From Butyriboletus loyo (lineage: Eukaryota; Basidiomycota; Agaricomycetes; Boletales; Boletaceae), in assembly GCA_038093515.1 (NCBI GenBank), contig JBBPSI010000157.1:1-59956 (forward strand): DNA of 59,956 bases, in the 5' to 3' direction. The notes under the pieces were generated by a model. That model had not been told where the DNA came from, did not search any database, and saw only the letters and a list, made by a program, of their open reading frames with translations. This document shows positions 1 through 11,389 of the stretch, piece after piece. The number at the start of each line of letters is the position of its first letter. Position 1 is the first letter of the stretch. A program made the translations under genes and the position numbers.

Positions 1-483
1 CTCTTATAACCATCTTTTGTGTTCAGACTTTGTCATATTTCTCTTTCAAAGGTCACGTGACTTAGTGCACGTGATCGTGGGATTATACATGCGACCAAAG
101 GCTGACTAAGCATATGATGTCACGGTCCAGACTGGCCCAGACTCTATGACGTCATGCCTCATGTATTTAATCTCCATTTGCTTCTCTTCTTTTTGATCAC
201 CATCGACTTCTATTTCCCATCATCGTCAACCCGTGACCCCCTTTGTATATACTTGTATAGTAACTAGTCTCACGCACTGCTTGGTCTGTGCGCGTTCCCT
301 TGTAATATAAAAGGGCTCGTGGTTCAGGCTAGGATGCCCTAGCTTTAACCACTTGTCTTATTCGCTGGCAACAGTTGAGAGATTAAGGCTTGAGCTATCC
401 TCATTACACCTCGCCAGAACTTGTATAGCACTGCGACAGTTGTGGAACCCTGTGTGACTTGATAACATCATTGTCTCGTAACA
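1..483 (+). repeat. LTR, family A (5' end outside window)
   Basis: Matches the LTRs at 54997-55491 and 56770-57244 over its whole length and ends in TAACA at 483; about 14 bases of the start lie outside the window. It carries CACGTG E-box motifs near 54 and 69, a CRE palindrome TGACGTCA at 147-154, a GGTCTGTGCG motif near 283 and a TATA box (AATATAAAAG) near 304. It abuts the ORF3 remnant at 484, so it interrupts that gene. Whether it is a solo LTR cannot be judged without the left flank. Confidence 0.85.
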
Positions 484-736
484 ACAGGTGGTTGGTTGTC
501 TGGGCAGAGATGGGTATGGATGGTGCAGGCAAGGGCTATGAGCAGTAAAGGGAGGCGAGGGTGCAGAGGACGTAGTCCCCAGTAAAGTCCATGCGTTGCT
601 TGAGAGCATACATGGCGACGGGGTTTTCAAGGATGGTGGCATAGAGGATGTGACGAGAGGCAACAGAGAGACAAGAGGAATGGACCAGGGGCTGAGGCAG
701 AAGGGGAGCGTTGTTTTCAGCAGGGAGAATGGCCAT
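484..736 (-). pseudogene. ORF3 remnant (post-pol protein, N-terminal part)
   Basis: The reading starts at the ATG at 736, a few bases after the pol stop (TAA at 746-744). It matches the first about 85 residues of ORF3 of the complete element (22002-23255), including the conserved stretch MDFTGDYVL. The rest was lost at the junction with LTR-A at 484. The function of this N-terminal domain is unknown to me; in the complete copy it is followed by zinc knuckles. Confidence 0.7.
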
Positions 737-1180
737 TTTCATTTTACTGTGAAGATGGAGAGGGGAAATCCTTGGGGTGGCGCAGTTTATAAGCCTTGAG
801 CAAGGCCTGCGCATGGACCAGGTTCCTGTTTGGCTCCCAGGTATTTTCTGCTGCAGAGTACCCTTTCCAGGACATGAGGAATTGATGGCATCCCTTTGAT
901 CCATGATGAGATAAGATCTTATCGATCTTGTATTCTTCATCCCTGTCTATTTCTTCCAGAGGAGGGTTGGTGAAATTCAGACCATGTTCTGCAGTTTTGC
1001 GATAAGGAGTCAGAAGCGATGTGTGGAAGATGTTGTGGATCTTCCAGGTCGGTGGTAGTCGGAGCCTATACACCACAGGGGAGACAACCTGTGCAATCTT
1101 GAATGGTTCTTCCTGTCTTGGTGCGAGCTTCTTTGACAGGTACCTGAGCCTCAGGTTGCACCCTTCAAGCCAAACCTTAT

Positions 1181-2000
1181 TGTTACGCTGGAGTGTGAAA
1201 CAACTAGCAGTGAGCGCTTGAATAGGGGCTCGAGCCTAATTGGGAAGATGGCCGACTCACGTAGACGACGCTATCGGGCTTCTGCAGAGCAAGTGTCGGC
1301 GAGATGTCATATGGTGGCAACCAGCCGAGATCAAGCTGAAGCTTATCGGCTCTATCAGCAGATGGGGTATAAGCTAGATTGCTAGGCACTTGGTAGATGC
1401 GTAGAATTAGCTAGGGAAGCCATACTATGCTAAGTACACTGGTATATATACTGAATAGATACGGTGCACAGACCGAGCTGTGCGTGGCAGCGAGGGTGAA
1501 GGGTTATGAGTTGCGTTGAGTCATAACCATGAAATGTGGAGCGGCAAAGTGCCGGTAACGAGGGAGCAAAGCTCCGGGTAAGGTGGCGACATCATCAGCG
1601 AATGAGAAGAGCAGAAGACAAAGTGATGATGTCCACGAGGTGCGGCCCACAGGGCAAAGGGGACGCGAACAGCGGAGCCCTTGGATATGGGTCTCGACGT
1701 GAAGGTACTGACGCGTCGTAATCTAATCACGTGCTAGTCACATGATGTAACAAATGTCATTGGTCAAAGAAATGAAGGACGTGACAGCTCAACTGAAGGT
1801 CCGGCCCGACGGGGTGAGAGGACAGGGGCTATCTCAGTGTAGCGACACTGAGACTTGCAGAACGACCGGGGAAGTGGATGACGTCCACTAGGTGACTGGG
1901 GAGCGGGCGATGGGCGGCATTGCGAGATGGCGGGGGCGGCAGGGACGCGTGAGCGTGGGAAAACGAGTGGCGGGGTACGCTTAGGGGTAAAACTGTAACA
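1181..2000 (-). repeat. Solo LTR, family C
   Basis: Starts TGTTACGCTGG and ends GGTAAAACTGTAACA, with a direct 5-bp duplication CTTAT at 1176-1180 and 2001-2005. No internal element sequence is attached, so this is a solo LTR left by LTR-LTR recombination. It is inserted in the integrase/GPY region of gypsy fragment 1. Confidence 0.92.
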
Positions 2001-3508
2001 CTTATCTCCGACTTTCCATGGTTGGAACTTGGATAAGACCCATTCCTTCATTAACTGTTGCACCTTTACGTGGGCCTCTAGGGCTTCTGTTCGGGCTCCT
2101 GTGAGTTCTGAGAGCCTGGACTCGAGGGTGGGAAGAAATGTCTTTCTGATTAAAGGATAAGACCTCGGTTCATATCCAGCCATCAGCAAGAAAGGGGTTA
2201 TGTTTGTCAAGGAGTGGGTCATTGAGTTGTGAGAGAACTCAGCCATGGGAAGCAGCTTGGCCCATTGTTCTGGGTGACCATCGCAGAAGATCCTCAGATA
2301 TGTTTCCAGCTCCTGATTGACACGCTCGGTTTCTCCGTCAGTCTGAGGATGGTACACAGAGGAGAGGGCGAGGTCATAGTCTAGGAGCCTAGCGAAGGCG
2401 GAAGCAAACTGAGGGCCATGGTCAGAGATGCATCAGAAATGGAGGCCGAATTGGAGGAAGATGGTTTTGAAAAACAACTTGGCAACTCCTGCCACATCAA
2501 TGTCCTTGTTGCAAGGGGAATAAATTACCCCCTTCATAAGCCCATGGTCTACCATGACCATGACAGAATCATAACCCAAAGAGGGAGGAAGCCTGGTGAT
2601 GAGGTTGACTGAGACTTGTTTGAAAGGTCAAGAGGCCACACTGACCAGAGGAGTAAGAGGGGGGACTGTGGGGTGGGTGTTAACCTTGTTCGCTTGGCAA
2701 ACAGTGCAGCCAGAAACAAAATGTCGGACAAGGTTGGCCATACTGGGCCACCAATAATCCTGCTGCACCAAGTTCTGGGTGCAGAAGATCCCTCCATGAC
2801 CTCCGGCCAGGCTCTCATGCAGAGATCATACGAGGTCAATACAAGCAGCTTCCAGGATGTACCATTTCTTGCAGAAGTATAATTCTTTTCCGTCGAAATC
2901 CCAATCACCCACATTCATCTTGGGAAATAGAGGGGAGTCTTCATACAGGGCCTGCATGCACCATTTGATCATGGGATTGGTGGGGGAGGAAGTGGCGATC
3001 TTTTCTGTGAGGGCCAGGTCAATTTTCCTGGCAAACAAGTTTTTGGGGAGGAGCATGACTTCCTGATTATCAGTGGAAGTGTCGATGTCATCTCAACGAG
3101 ATAAGGCGTCGGCAGGGCCCATCTGGGTGCCAGGGATGTGGTGGAAAAACAGGTCAAAATCCTGCAGGAACATCAACCAACGAGCTTGTCGGTGGGACAG
3201 TTTGTTGGGCTGTCAGAAGTAGGTGAAATTCTTGTGGTCGGTGAGAATATCTACTTGATGGCCAGTACCCTAAAGGTAGTGTTGCCATTCCTCCAAAGCA
3301 TGGATGACCATGAGCAACTTGCGGTCATAAATGTCAGAATTGCGCTCGGCAGAGGAGAGTGTCTTTGATAGATAGGCACAGGGGTGCAGGTCACCATTGA
3401 CATCTTTCTGCATGAGTACTGCCCCAGTAGCAGTGAGGGAGGCGTCCATCATGACAGCAAATGGCTTTGTGACATCGGACATGGAAAGGATGGGTTAGTA
3501 GAGGAAGG

Positions 3509-3936
3509 TGTTATGGTAGTGGTATACTTTTTCCATCCACTACCACTTGGACTACTTCATTCGCCTAGCCTTTTGCTAGTGCCCTTTGAGCGGTACGAAC
3601 CGCTTTAGCTTAGTCATCATTTCTCGCGCACGGACGCGCTTTCTTTCGTACTCCAGAACTCTCTGGAATATTCCTTCCCCATTTGTAGTTTCCTTCTCGC
3701 GACTCGATTAGGAACTTGGTCTGTGCGCAGATCCCCAGTAGTATAAAGACCCGGTCTTTACACCCTGTACTGTATCTAGTTCTACGCAGCCTACTGCTAG
3801 CAATTAGTATCACTTCCAGACTCTTAGTGTGCGCACTAAGACATAGTCTGAGACTCACCCCAGAATCGTCTTTCGAGTCTTGAGGCCACTCCAGAGTGCC
3901 TCCTCGCTGTTCTAGTTGTTAGCGCCCAGCGTAACA
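3509..3936 (+). repeat. Solo LTR, family B
   Basis: Starts TGTTATGGTAGTGG and ends GCGCCCAGCGTAACA, with target duplication GAAGG at 3504-3508 and 3937-3941. It is inserted in the RT/RNase H region of gypsy fragment 1, in the opposite orientation to pol. Confidence 0.93.
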
Positions 3937-4298
3937 GAAGGACTGTTTGACTACTTGGAAAGCCTTCTCACAAGCAGGAGTCCAAGCCCATGGGGTGTTA
4001 TTCTTGGTCAAGTTGTGGAGTGGTTTTGCGATGTGGAAGAAGTCCTGAATGAACCTGCGATAGAAATTGCAAATCCAATGAAGGATCTGACCACCTTCAC
4101 CAGGTAGGGGGGTTCCACTCGCAAATCGCTTTTAACTTGGTGGGGTCCATCTTGACTTGTCCTTCCCTGACCATCATTCCGAGGTATTCCACTTCCTCGG
4201 CATCAAATGAGCACTTTTCCAGCTTGAGGAATAGTTTATGCTCTTGCAACCTTTCCAGGACTCAGATGGTCCGCACTTCATGCTCCTGAGTGGTCATA

Positions 4299-7200
4299 TC
4301 CCCCACTCTTCCACTCAGTTGGTATCTCTTGGGCAATTAATGCACCATGGCACCACAATTTGCGGCGATAAATTAGATCTTTCAGTACTCTATGGTGATG
4401 GCACTATGCTCACCAAGTTTAAACCAGGCCATATTGGCCCAGGGATGTTTATCCTGGAAGCTCTACCATTGGTCAACATGAATATGACCAAGACCATCAC
4501 TTTTGACATAGTCCATCACCAACTAGGTCACCCTTCTAAGGACATAATTCATCATGCATGTAAACATATGCAAAACTTCCCTGATGTAGAGATCCCTCAC
4601 ATGGACTCCATCTGCCCTGGCTGTGCCATGGGGAAGCTTCTGAACTGGAGTTTTCCTACCAATGAGCACTGCGCTAAATGTGTGTTTGAGTTGATCCATT
4701 CAGATCTGAAATCCTTCCTGGTGGATAGCTACCACCAGTATAAATATATTATAACTTTCTTTGATGATTTCACATCATTTGCATGGACCACACCACTGCA
4801 CTCCAAGGACGCTGCACTGGTTGCCACAAGGCACTTCTTAAAGATGGTTGCAACACAGTTTACTGTAAAAGTTCAAGGATGGATGTCTGATGCTGGGGGA
4901 GAATATAAATCCTCTGCATTTGACAATTTGCTCAAGGAACAGGGGATCCGCACCTTTCAGAGTGCTCCCCATACTCCACAACAAAACAGTCATGCTGAAT
5001 GATTCATGCGCACTGTTATGGACAAATTGGAGTTGATGTGCCATGAGGCCTGCATCCCCAATAGTTGGTGGGAATTTTCAATTGCCCATGCAACCCATGT
5101 GTACAACTGTACCCCTCTCCGCTGCCATAACTGGTGTACTCCATATGAGATCCTTCATGGATCTGTCCCTGATATTGCACACCTCTGAGTTTTTGGATGT
5201 AGTGCCTTTGTTCACATTCTGGAGAATGTCTGGATTAATAAAATACCCTAAATCAGAACCAATGGTGTACCTTGGTGTTGCTCCAGGAATGACAGGAAAT
5301 TTCCTGTTCATGTGATCTCCCAACAATGTCCTGTTTACACCTGCTCATGCCATTTTTGATGAAGAGCGATTCCTCCACTGTGCAAACAAACCTCACATGC
5401 AACGTGCTGCACATCCTGTGCCCCCTGTTGCTGATGAGCATGTGCCTTTGCTGCTGCCCTCTGTTGATGATGACCATTGACCCAATCAACCCACTCCTTC
5501 TAGAAGCCCATCTCCTCCCCACCTCACACTCCTTCACCATGCCCAGCTACTCCCATGCCTCCTGCCCTGCACAAGCAGAGACCAGGAGCACAGCCTGCAA
5601 TATCCCCTCTGCCTGCACAGTGCTCCACTTGAGAGCACCAGGTATCTAACTGGCCTGGTAATGTATATGGTGACAATAGACATCCTGTTGATCAGGAAAG
5701 GGATGCAGCATGTATTTCATGTTGGCATGACATCACTGGGATTCCTGGACCTTCCAGATGTGTTCCTAGACAGGAACAACTTGGAAATGACCTCGAACTG
5801 GAACTGGCAATGCCAGGTAATCTTCCCAGCATACCCAATGCCCTGATTGTTCTGAACCCTATGTCACCTGAGTTATCAGAAGATGACATTGAATGGTTAT
5901 GCTGTGAAGGGGGAACTGATTTGATGGCATTTTTGATGTCGAAGGCAGTTAACCATCAGCTTGATACTGCAGAATCAAAGCCACATCGTGAATGGATATA
6001 AAGATGCTACCTGCTACAGCACAAGAGGAATGGAAAGCCGCTTGTTGACACGAGCTAGATATGCTCAAGGAGTGTAAAGTTTTTGAACTGGTTGATCCAC
6101 CTAAAGGACAGAAAGTTATTTCTAACTGTTGGGTTTTCGATATTAAACCTGATGGTCATAAATGTGCATGATTAGTTGCAAAGGGATTTTCCCAGATAGA
6201 AGGTGTCAATTTCAATCACATCTTCTCCCCAATAGTTCACTTTGAGACTGTGCACTTAATGCTTGCACTCTCAGTAATCTTCAACTGGCACATCGAAGCA
6301 CTTGATGTTTGATCCGCTTACCTTTATGGCAAGTTGGATGAAGAGATTTACATGAAGCAACCCAAAGGCTTCTCTGTCCCTGGTAAAGAGCACAAAGTAC
6401 TCCGCTTACTGTGTGCCCTATATGGGCTTAAACAGGCAGGATTAGCTTGGTGGGAGACTCTCAATGAGTCCATGAAAGATCTCAAATTTGAACATCTGAA
6501 GTCTAATGCCGGTATCTTTCTTTATTGGAAGAAGGGCACTACAATTGTAGTTGCCATTGTCTATGTAGATGATTCCATTTTCTGTGGTCCTAACAAGGCT
6601 ATAGTTGATGAGATCAAAGGTGCCTTCATGCACCGATGGGAATGCAGAGATTTAGGTCCTGCAAAGAAATTCTTGCATATGATAATCCACTGGCATGGCA
6701 GCAAGATCTTAATAGATCAGTGTGCCTACTTAGAAAAAGTCCTAGAGCATTTCGGAATGCAGAATGCCCAAGTCACATTGACTCCTCTTCCACAGGGTTA
6801 TTACCCATTATCTCACAATGGCCCAGTAGACCCAGAATTGTGATCACAATTTCAACAAGTGATCAGATCCCTACTGTAAATCACACTTGGCACTTGTTAC
6901 GGTAGTGGTATACTCTTTCCACCCGTTACCACTTGGACTACTTCATTCGCCTAGCTTGCAGCTAGTTCCCTTTGAATGGTACCAACCATTCTAGCTTAGT
7001 CATCACTTCCCACACATGGACGCACTTTCCTTCACACTCTGGAACGTTCTAGAGTACCTCTTCCTCGTTTGTACTTTCTCTCTCACGACTCGATTGGGAA
7101 GCATGGTCTGTGCGCAGACCCCAGTAGTATAAAGACTCTGTCTTTACAACCATGTACACTATCTAGTTCTACGCAGCAATCTGCTAGCAATTAGTTCACT

Positions 7201-7368
7201 TCCAGACTCTTAGTGTGCGCACTAAGACATAGTCTGAGACTTCGCCCAGAATCATCTTTCGAGTCTCGAGGCCACTCCAGAGTGCCTCCTCGCTGTTCTG
7301 ATTGTTAGCACCCAGCGTAACAGCACTTGTCCCAATGTTGCCTATGCTGTTACAGCACTGTCTCGTCA
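4299..7368 (+). pseudogene. Ty1/copia pol remnant (GAG-pre-integrase, integrase, RT)
   Basis: The pre-integrase zinc-binding segment HHQLGHPSKDIIHHAC...CPGC lies near 4510-4625. The integrase core follows, with HSDLK and FFDDFTS, then MSDAGGEYKS near 4885 and the E-region before 5001. RT runs from about 6060 to 6900, with YGLKQAGLAWWE and the catalytic VYVDDSIF near 6560. The segment then continues across a solo LTR as NVAYAVTALSRH. In-frame stops sit where CGA is expected, for example at 5000 (AE*FMRTVMDK) and 5185 (HL*VFGC). There is no gag, protease or LTR, so this is an internal fragment. Its left junction with gypsy fragment 1 is at about 4299 and the right one with minisatellite DNA at about 7368. 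Confidence 0.88.
6895..7322 (+). repeat. Solo LTR, family B
   Basis: Starts TGTTACGGTAGTGG and ends CACCCAGCGTAACA. The duplication GCACT is at 6890-6894 and 7323-7327. Removing the LTR and one repeat restores the copia pol reading ITLGT|CPNVAYAV, which confirms the exact boundaries. Confidence 0.95.
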
Positions 7369-8656
7369 CATAATGTAGTCACATTGTCACGTAGCACACG
7401 GCCACCCCAGGTTGACAATATCACTTGGTAGACAGGCACCCTGTGGCGGGCCTGTGGGTGCATTAGGAATACTTTGACAGCAGGGCCTGCCTGAGCCAAA
7501 AATGACAGTGTTGACAAGTTGGCCTGTAGGGTAGGGAGATGTAGGATATGGGTTGCATGTGGGCAGGCCTGCCCATGGGTTGATGAAGGACCTATGCTAT
7601 AGATGGGCAGGCCTGGAGGGGTATATAATACAGACAAATGGGCCCACTAAGGGTAAATATCATAGTTATATTACAGGCAAGTGCAGACAAGCAGGCCCTT
7701 GGGGTATTATGTACTTCAGACAGGGGTGCCTGCTAGGGGTGCATGGAATAGTTGTGCTACTGATGGGGGGCCTGCAGGGGGAGTTGTAATGCAGACAGGC
7801 TGGCCCACTGGGTGATATGTACTACAGATGGGCAGGCCTGCTGGTGATACATTTGAGGGTTGTGATGCTGGTGGGGGGCCTGTATGTAATGCAGACGAAG
7901 GGGCCCAGGGATGGAAATGTCACTCAGATGGGCAGACCTGCTGGCAGTACATATTTGGGCCACACAATGGATGGGGGGCCCACAGGAGGATATATAAAGC
8001 AGACAAAGGGGCCTGCAGGTGAATATGTGAATCAGAAGAGTGGGCCCATGTGGTGATATGCTGTGCCACTGGGCAGGCCTGCTGGTGGTACATCTTTGGG
8101 CTGTGCTACTGACAGGGGGCCTGCAGGGGGATATGTAAAGCAGACAAAGGGGCCCGCACACAGATATGTCCATCAGACAAGCAGGCTCCTGTGTTGATAT
8201 GCTGTGCAGATGGGTGGGCCTGCTGGCAATATGTTTGCAGGCTGCTCTGCTGATGGGGGGCCAGCAGTGTGATGGGCATGACAGGTGGGGAGCCTGCTGG
8301 GCGACACAGAAGGTGGACGAGGGAGCCTGCAGAATTGTATGCTGAAAAAATGGGCAGGCTATGGGAAATGTGGGAAGTAGATGTGGGGCCTGTGGGGCAA
8401 TTTGGCAGGGGAGCAAGGGGGCCCACAGAAATGCATTAAGCAGACAGGAGGCCTGTGGGGAAATGCAGTGGATGTATGGGGGGGCCCACAGAATGACATG
8501 CAGCATGGGTGGGGGGCCCATGGGGCATTGTGGAAGGTTGATGAATGGGCCTGTGGCCTGCTATGTGTGGTGAGCAGGGGCCCAGAAGGGTGTTCCTACA
8601 TGGTGATGTCTGCTGCTGATGGGCGGGCATGCAGGTGGTGCATGCAGCAGCTGTTC
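7369..8656 (+). repeat. Minisatellite-like internal region of element D, copy 1
   Basis: About 1.29 kb of degenerate repeats of roughly 45 bp, each built around the GC-rich cores GGGCAGGCCTGC or GGGGGGCCTGCAGG, alternating with ATATGTA/CAGACA-type spacers. A higher-order spacing of about 100-140 bp is visible (similar blocks at about 7831, 7935, 8073 and 8214). It begins with TGTAGTCACATT and GGCCACCCCAGGTTGACAAT, the same start as the copy at 40110-42583. Open frames such as the one across 7757-8521 are by-products of the repeat, with no recognisable protein. Confidence 0.75.
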
Positions 8657-9539
8657 TGTTGAAACGGTAGTGTTCTATTTCTGTATTTCACTTACAGCCA
8701 CTACGTTTCTAGACAAGTCTATATGACATCATTGTCTAGACTCTGTCATGCTTATCACATTACAAATAGCTCTTATTATGCTATTGGACGATATGCTTAG
8801 TCTTATCTCTTATCTCTATCATATTGTCATATATTTCATATTATACCTTATATAGATACTATACAGAACACAAGTACAAACACTCATGTACTGTATATAA
8901 GACAGCCCTTATGGCTTGTCACTTTTTTCAATTCTATCATCACTACTGCAATATCTCTAAGTTGAGCCTTGCTCCTTATACTTGTTATGGTAGTGGTATA
9001 CTTTTTCTCTCCACTACCACTTGGACTACTGCGTTCACCTAGCCTTTTGCTAGTTCTCTTTGAACGCTACCAACTGTTCTAGCTTAGTCACCATTTCCCG
9101 CGCATGGACGCTATTTCCTCCAACTCCAGAAGTCTCCAGAGTATTCTGTCCTCTTTTGTCTTTACAACTCATGCGACCCGATTGGGCCATGGTCTGTGTG
9201 CAGACCCTTGTAGTATATAAACCCTACCCTTGTACAGTAGCACCCCATCTAGTTCTACACAGTTCACTGCTAGCAATTAGTTTCCACTCCAGACTCTTAG
9301 TGTGCGCACTAAGACATAGTCTGAGACCCAGCTCAGTAACGCTTCACGAGTCTTGTGGCTACTCCAGAGTGCCGCCTCAGGGTTCTAGTTGTTAGTGCCC
9401 AGCGTAACAATACTCTTTCAAGTACTCTGTTTGCGACACTCTCACTCTTGTATTATCAGTGAGTATTTCCACTGATAGGTTTACCCTTGCATCCTTTGTT
9501 GCCCTCGGTGCGCCTGCTCAGACTTTACCAATTCCGAAA
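8657..9539 (+). repeat. LTR-like terminal unit of element D, copy 1
   Basis: Begins TGTTGAAACGGTAGTG and is about 450 bp once the nested LTR-B is removed. It carries a TATA-like TATATAAGAC near 8896. It aligns throughout with the unit at 42584-43044 (minus strand). The end at GAAA is set only by where the two copies stop matching. It looks like the 3' LTR of a non-autonomous retroelement, but a polypurine tract and target duplication are not evident. Confidence 0.6.
8983..9409 (+). repeat. Solo LTR, family B
   Basis: TGTTATGGTAGTGG to CCCAGCGTAACA, with duplication ATACT at 8978-8982 and 9410-9414. It is inserted in the D terminal unit; the D copy at 42584-43044 has the empty site. Confidence 0.95.
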
Positions 9540-9639
9540 TGTTCTACCTGTGGGGCGATATGAGCTAATGACAGGAGGGTCTACTAAGTGTTAAATATCG
9601 GGCCCCAATTTCAATTTGAGGAGTTATGTTAATAGTTTA

Positions 9640-11190
9640 CTACATGTACATTTAGATCCCATTTACCCTATCACTTTAAGCCTAAATAGCCTCCAACCTC
9701 TCTGGCTCTGTCAATACCCTCGCCACTGCCCTGCACTGCTAACCACATGCTCGCAAGAACAAGGATTCATACCTCCATATGACCCTTTTGATAGGGGCAT
9801 CAAGCCGCTGTGCTTCATGTGTAGCAGTGGGGAGAGGATTCTCTTGAGGAATTGAGTAGGCACCCAAGGCTTCTGCATGAATGTAAGAATGAAGGAGGGT
9901 TAGGATGTGGAGAAATCCTCCTTACCCAAAGTGAAATGTTCCAACACAGGGAACCATTCCATCTGAAGGAGCCTAAGTGCAGCTGCATTTTCCTCAGGGG
10001 CTGGAAATGGATGTATTAGTTGGATGAATGGAAGCATAGGTGGTGACATGCTTACCATGGGATCTGCAGCAGTGCTCCATTAGCATCCACTGATTTTTGT
10101 GCTGGTTGAAGGCCTGCAGTTCCAGAATGTGCAGCAGGAATTCTGCCTGGAGTGGGCACTGGTACCTGGCGAAGTCTGTGGAGGTGGGGTCAGCATTTTG
10201 AGGGACAGGAGGAGGGTCTTGAAGACCACAGAAAGGTCATCAATGTGAGGCATGGGGGAATGCAGGGAGGCACTTACCAGGCAGGTCCACATCCATGGAG
10301 TCTTCATGAGCAAGGCCTCTGGGACTTTGTGCAGCCACTGAGGGAGTGGTGACCGAGGCAGGAGGTGGCAGGGGCTGGAGATGGGAGATTCCTGCAGGGG
10401 CATGTGAGGATGTGGGAATAGGTGGGGGCAGGGGAATGAAGATGTTGGCAAGGGCATCTGCGGAGCATGACGTGGCAATGGGAAAGGGCGGCAGTGGCAG
10501 AATTAAGATGGCAGAGAGGGGATTTGAAGGGCAGGGGGCTGCGGCAGGGTGGGGAGGTGGGGCAGGAATGGTGGTTCCCACGGGAATAATGATTGGGGAA
10601 GCAGCAGTAGGAGGGAGCATTGGCGGCAGGGGAATGTTGAGGCCAGAGAGAGGGTTGGACGTGTTGGGGGTGATGGCTGGAGGTAGAGGTGGCAGCAGTA
10701 TGAAGATGCTGGTGAGGGTATCGGAAGGGCTGCAGGCTGCAGTGTGGAGTGGAGGTGGTGGAGGGATAACCATGCCTGCTAGGGGGTTCTGCGAGCTGTG
10801 GCAGGGGGTGAGAAGCGGCGGGGTGACGGTGGAATGATAACTCCTGCAAGATCCTCCTACCCATCTGAAGTGGCGAAGGGGGATGCCTCTTCTCAGGGGA
10901 TATGGAACACCTCAGCTGTAAAGGGTGAATGTCCATATGCATACTTAGCATGGAACTTATGAGAGTTGACAAAATGAACTCAGTGGTGCCTACCCTCCAT
11001 CAGTGGGGATTCATGATCTTTCTGCAGGAAAGGTGCAGGGCTCATGGTGATTGGGTGGGTTGTGTTGAAGCAAGACTGAGGTGTGGAGCACAGCCAAGAC
11101 AACAATGAATTAATCATTACCCATTTGAGGTTCATGGATTTACAAACATGTGGATGCATGGGAATCTGGACATTGAACATTTTCCTCATT
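9640..11190 (-). pseudogene. Proline-rich repeat protein, decayed, unknown function
   Basis: I do not recognise this gene. A minus-strand reading between about 11190 and 9640 encodes a short N-terminal exon (…SPAPFLQKDHESPLMEG, then a GT donor near 10990). After it comes a proline-rich region of about seven repeats of 22-24 residues, roughly SNPLSxIxIPLPPxPPxAA (10850-10390). A segment ending EDSMDVDLP follows, then a GTAAGT intron (about 10276 to 10175). The last exon reads DFARYQCPLQAEFLLHILEL. In-frame stops break the frame around 10900. The low-complexity repeats are visible as a minisatellite of about 70 bp in the DNA. It forms a cluster with the next two genes, possibly cargo of one transposon. 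Confidence 0.45.
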
Positions 11191-11389
11191 ATATCAGGCC
11201 ATCACACATTGCTCCACCCCCATCATCTCTTATTCCCTCTCAAATACTCAAGATGTCAGCGGATTGAATCCTTGAAAGTGCAAGCACTCAGATCTCCCAA
11301 GCCATCAGGGAATATGTCAGTGCAGGTGGCCAGGACAATTGGAGCAGGGCAGTTGAGGCAATCAAGAGCAGTATGGTGAGTGATATAAG

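Larger units (their letters stand above)
484..4298 (-). mobile_element. Ty3/gypsy fragment 1 (B-type internal region)
   Basis: Minus-strand internal part of a chromodomain gypsy element, read from RT at the right (4298) to ORF3 at the left (484). It closely resembles the complete element at 15832-23734. It has no LTR of its own here: it is cut at 484 by LTR-A and at about 4298 by copia sequence. Two solo LTRs (1181-2000 and 3509-3936) lie inside it. Confidence 0.85.
744..4298 (-). pseudogene. Gypsy pol pseudogene (RT, RNase H, integrase, chromodomain)
   Basis: The pieces, in minus-strand order, are as follows. The RT C-terminal part ends at 3942. The RNase H/connection region, with [15 protein letters not shown], starts at about 3482. 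The integrase contains the TDGETERVNQELETYL core at about 2340-2290. The last piece, 1180-744, holds the GPY/F-type segment and a chromodomain (EYKIDKILSH, then FLMSWKGYSAAENTWEP). Solo LTRs split it at 2000/1181 and 3936/3509. Premature stops and frameshifts are frequent, so it is not functional. The chromodomain places it among chromoviruses, whose integrases usually target chromatin through this domain. Confidence 0.85.

Noticed and set aside
4238..5002. One continuous 254-residue copia protein starting at 4238
   Set aside because: The first about 20 residues are antisense gypsy RT; copia sequence starts only at about 4299.
7757..8521. A 254-codon minus-strand open frame and other long frames in the D body
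   Set aside because: Composition follows the repeat unit (GPPP/ACLM-type words recur) and overlapping frames are open on both strands. There is no domain, so it is a by-product of the minisatellite.
10346..10837. Glycine-rich plus-strand open frame of 163 codons
   Set aside because: It is the antisense shadow of the proline-rich repeats. The minus strand has splice sites and a non-repetitive C-terminal exon.
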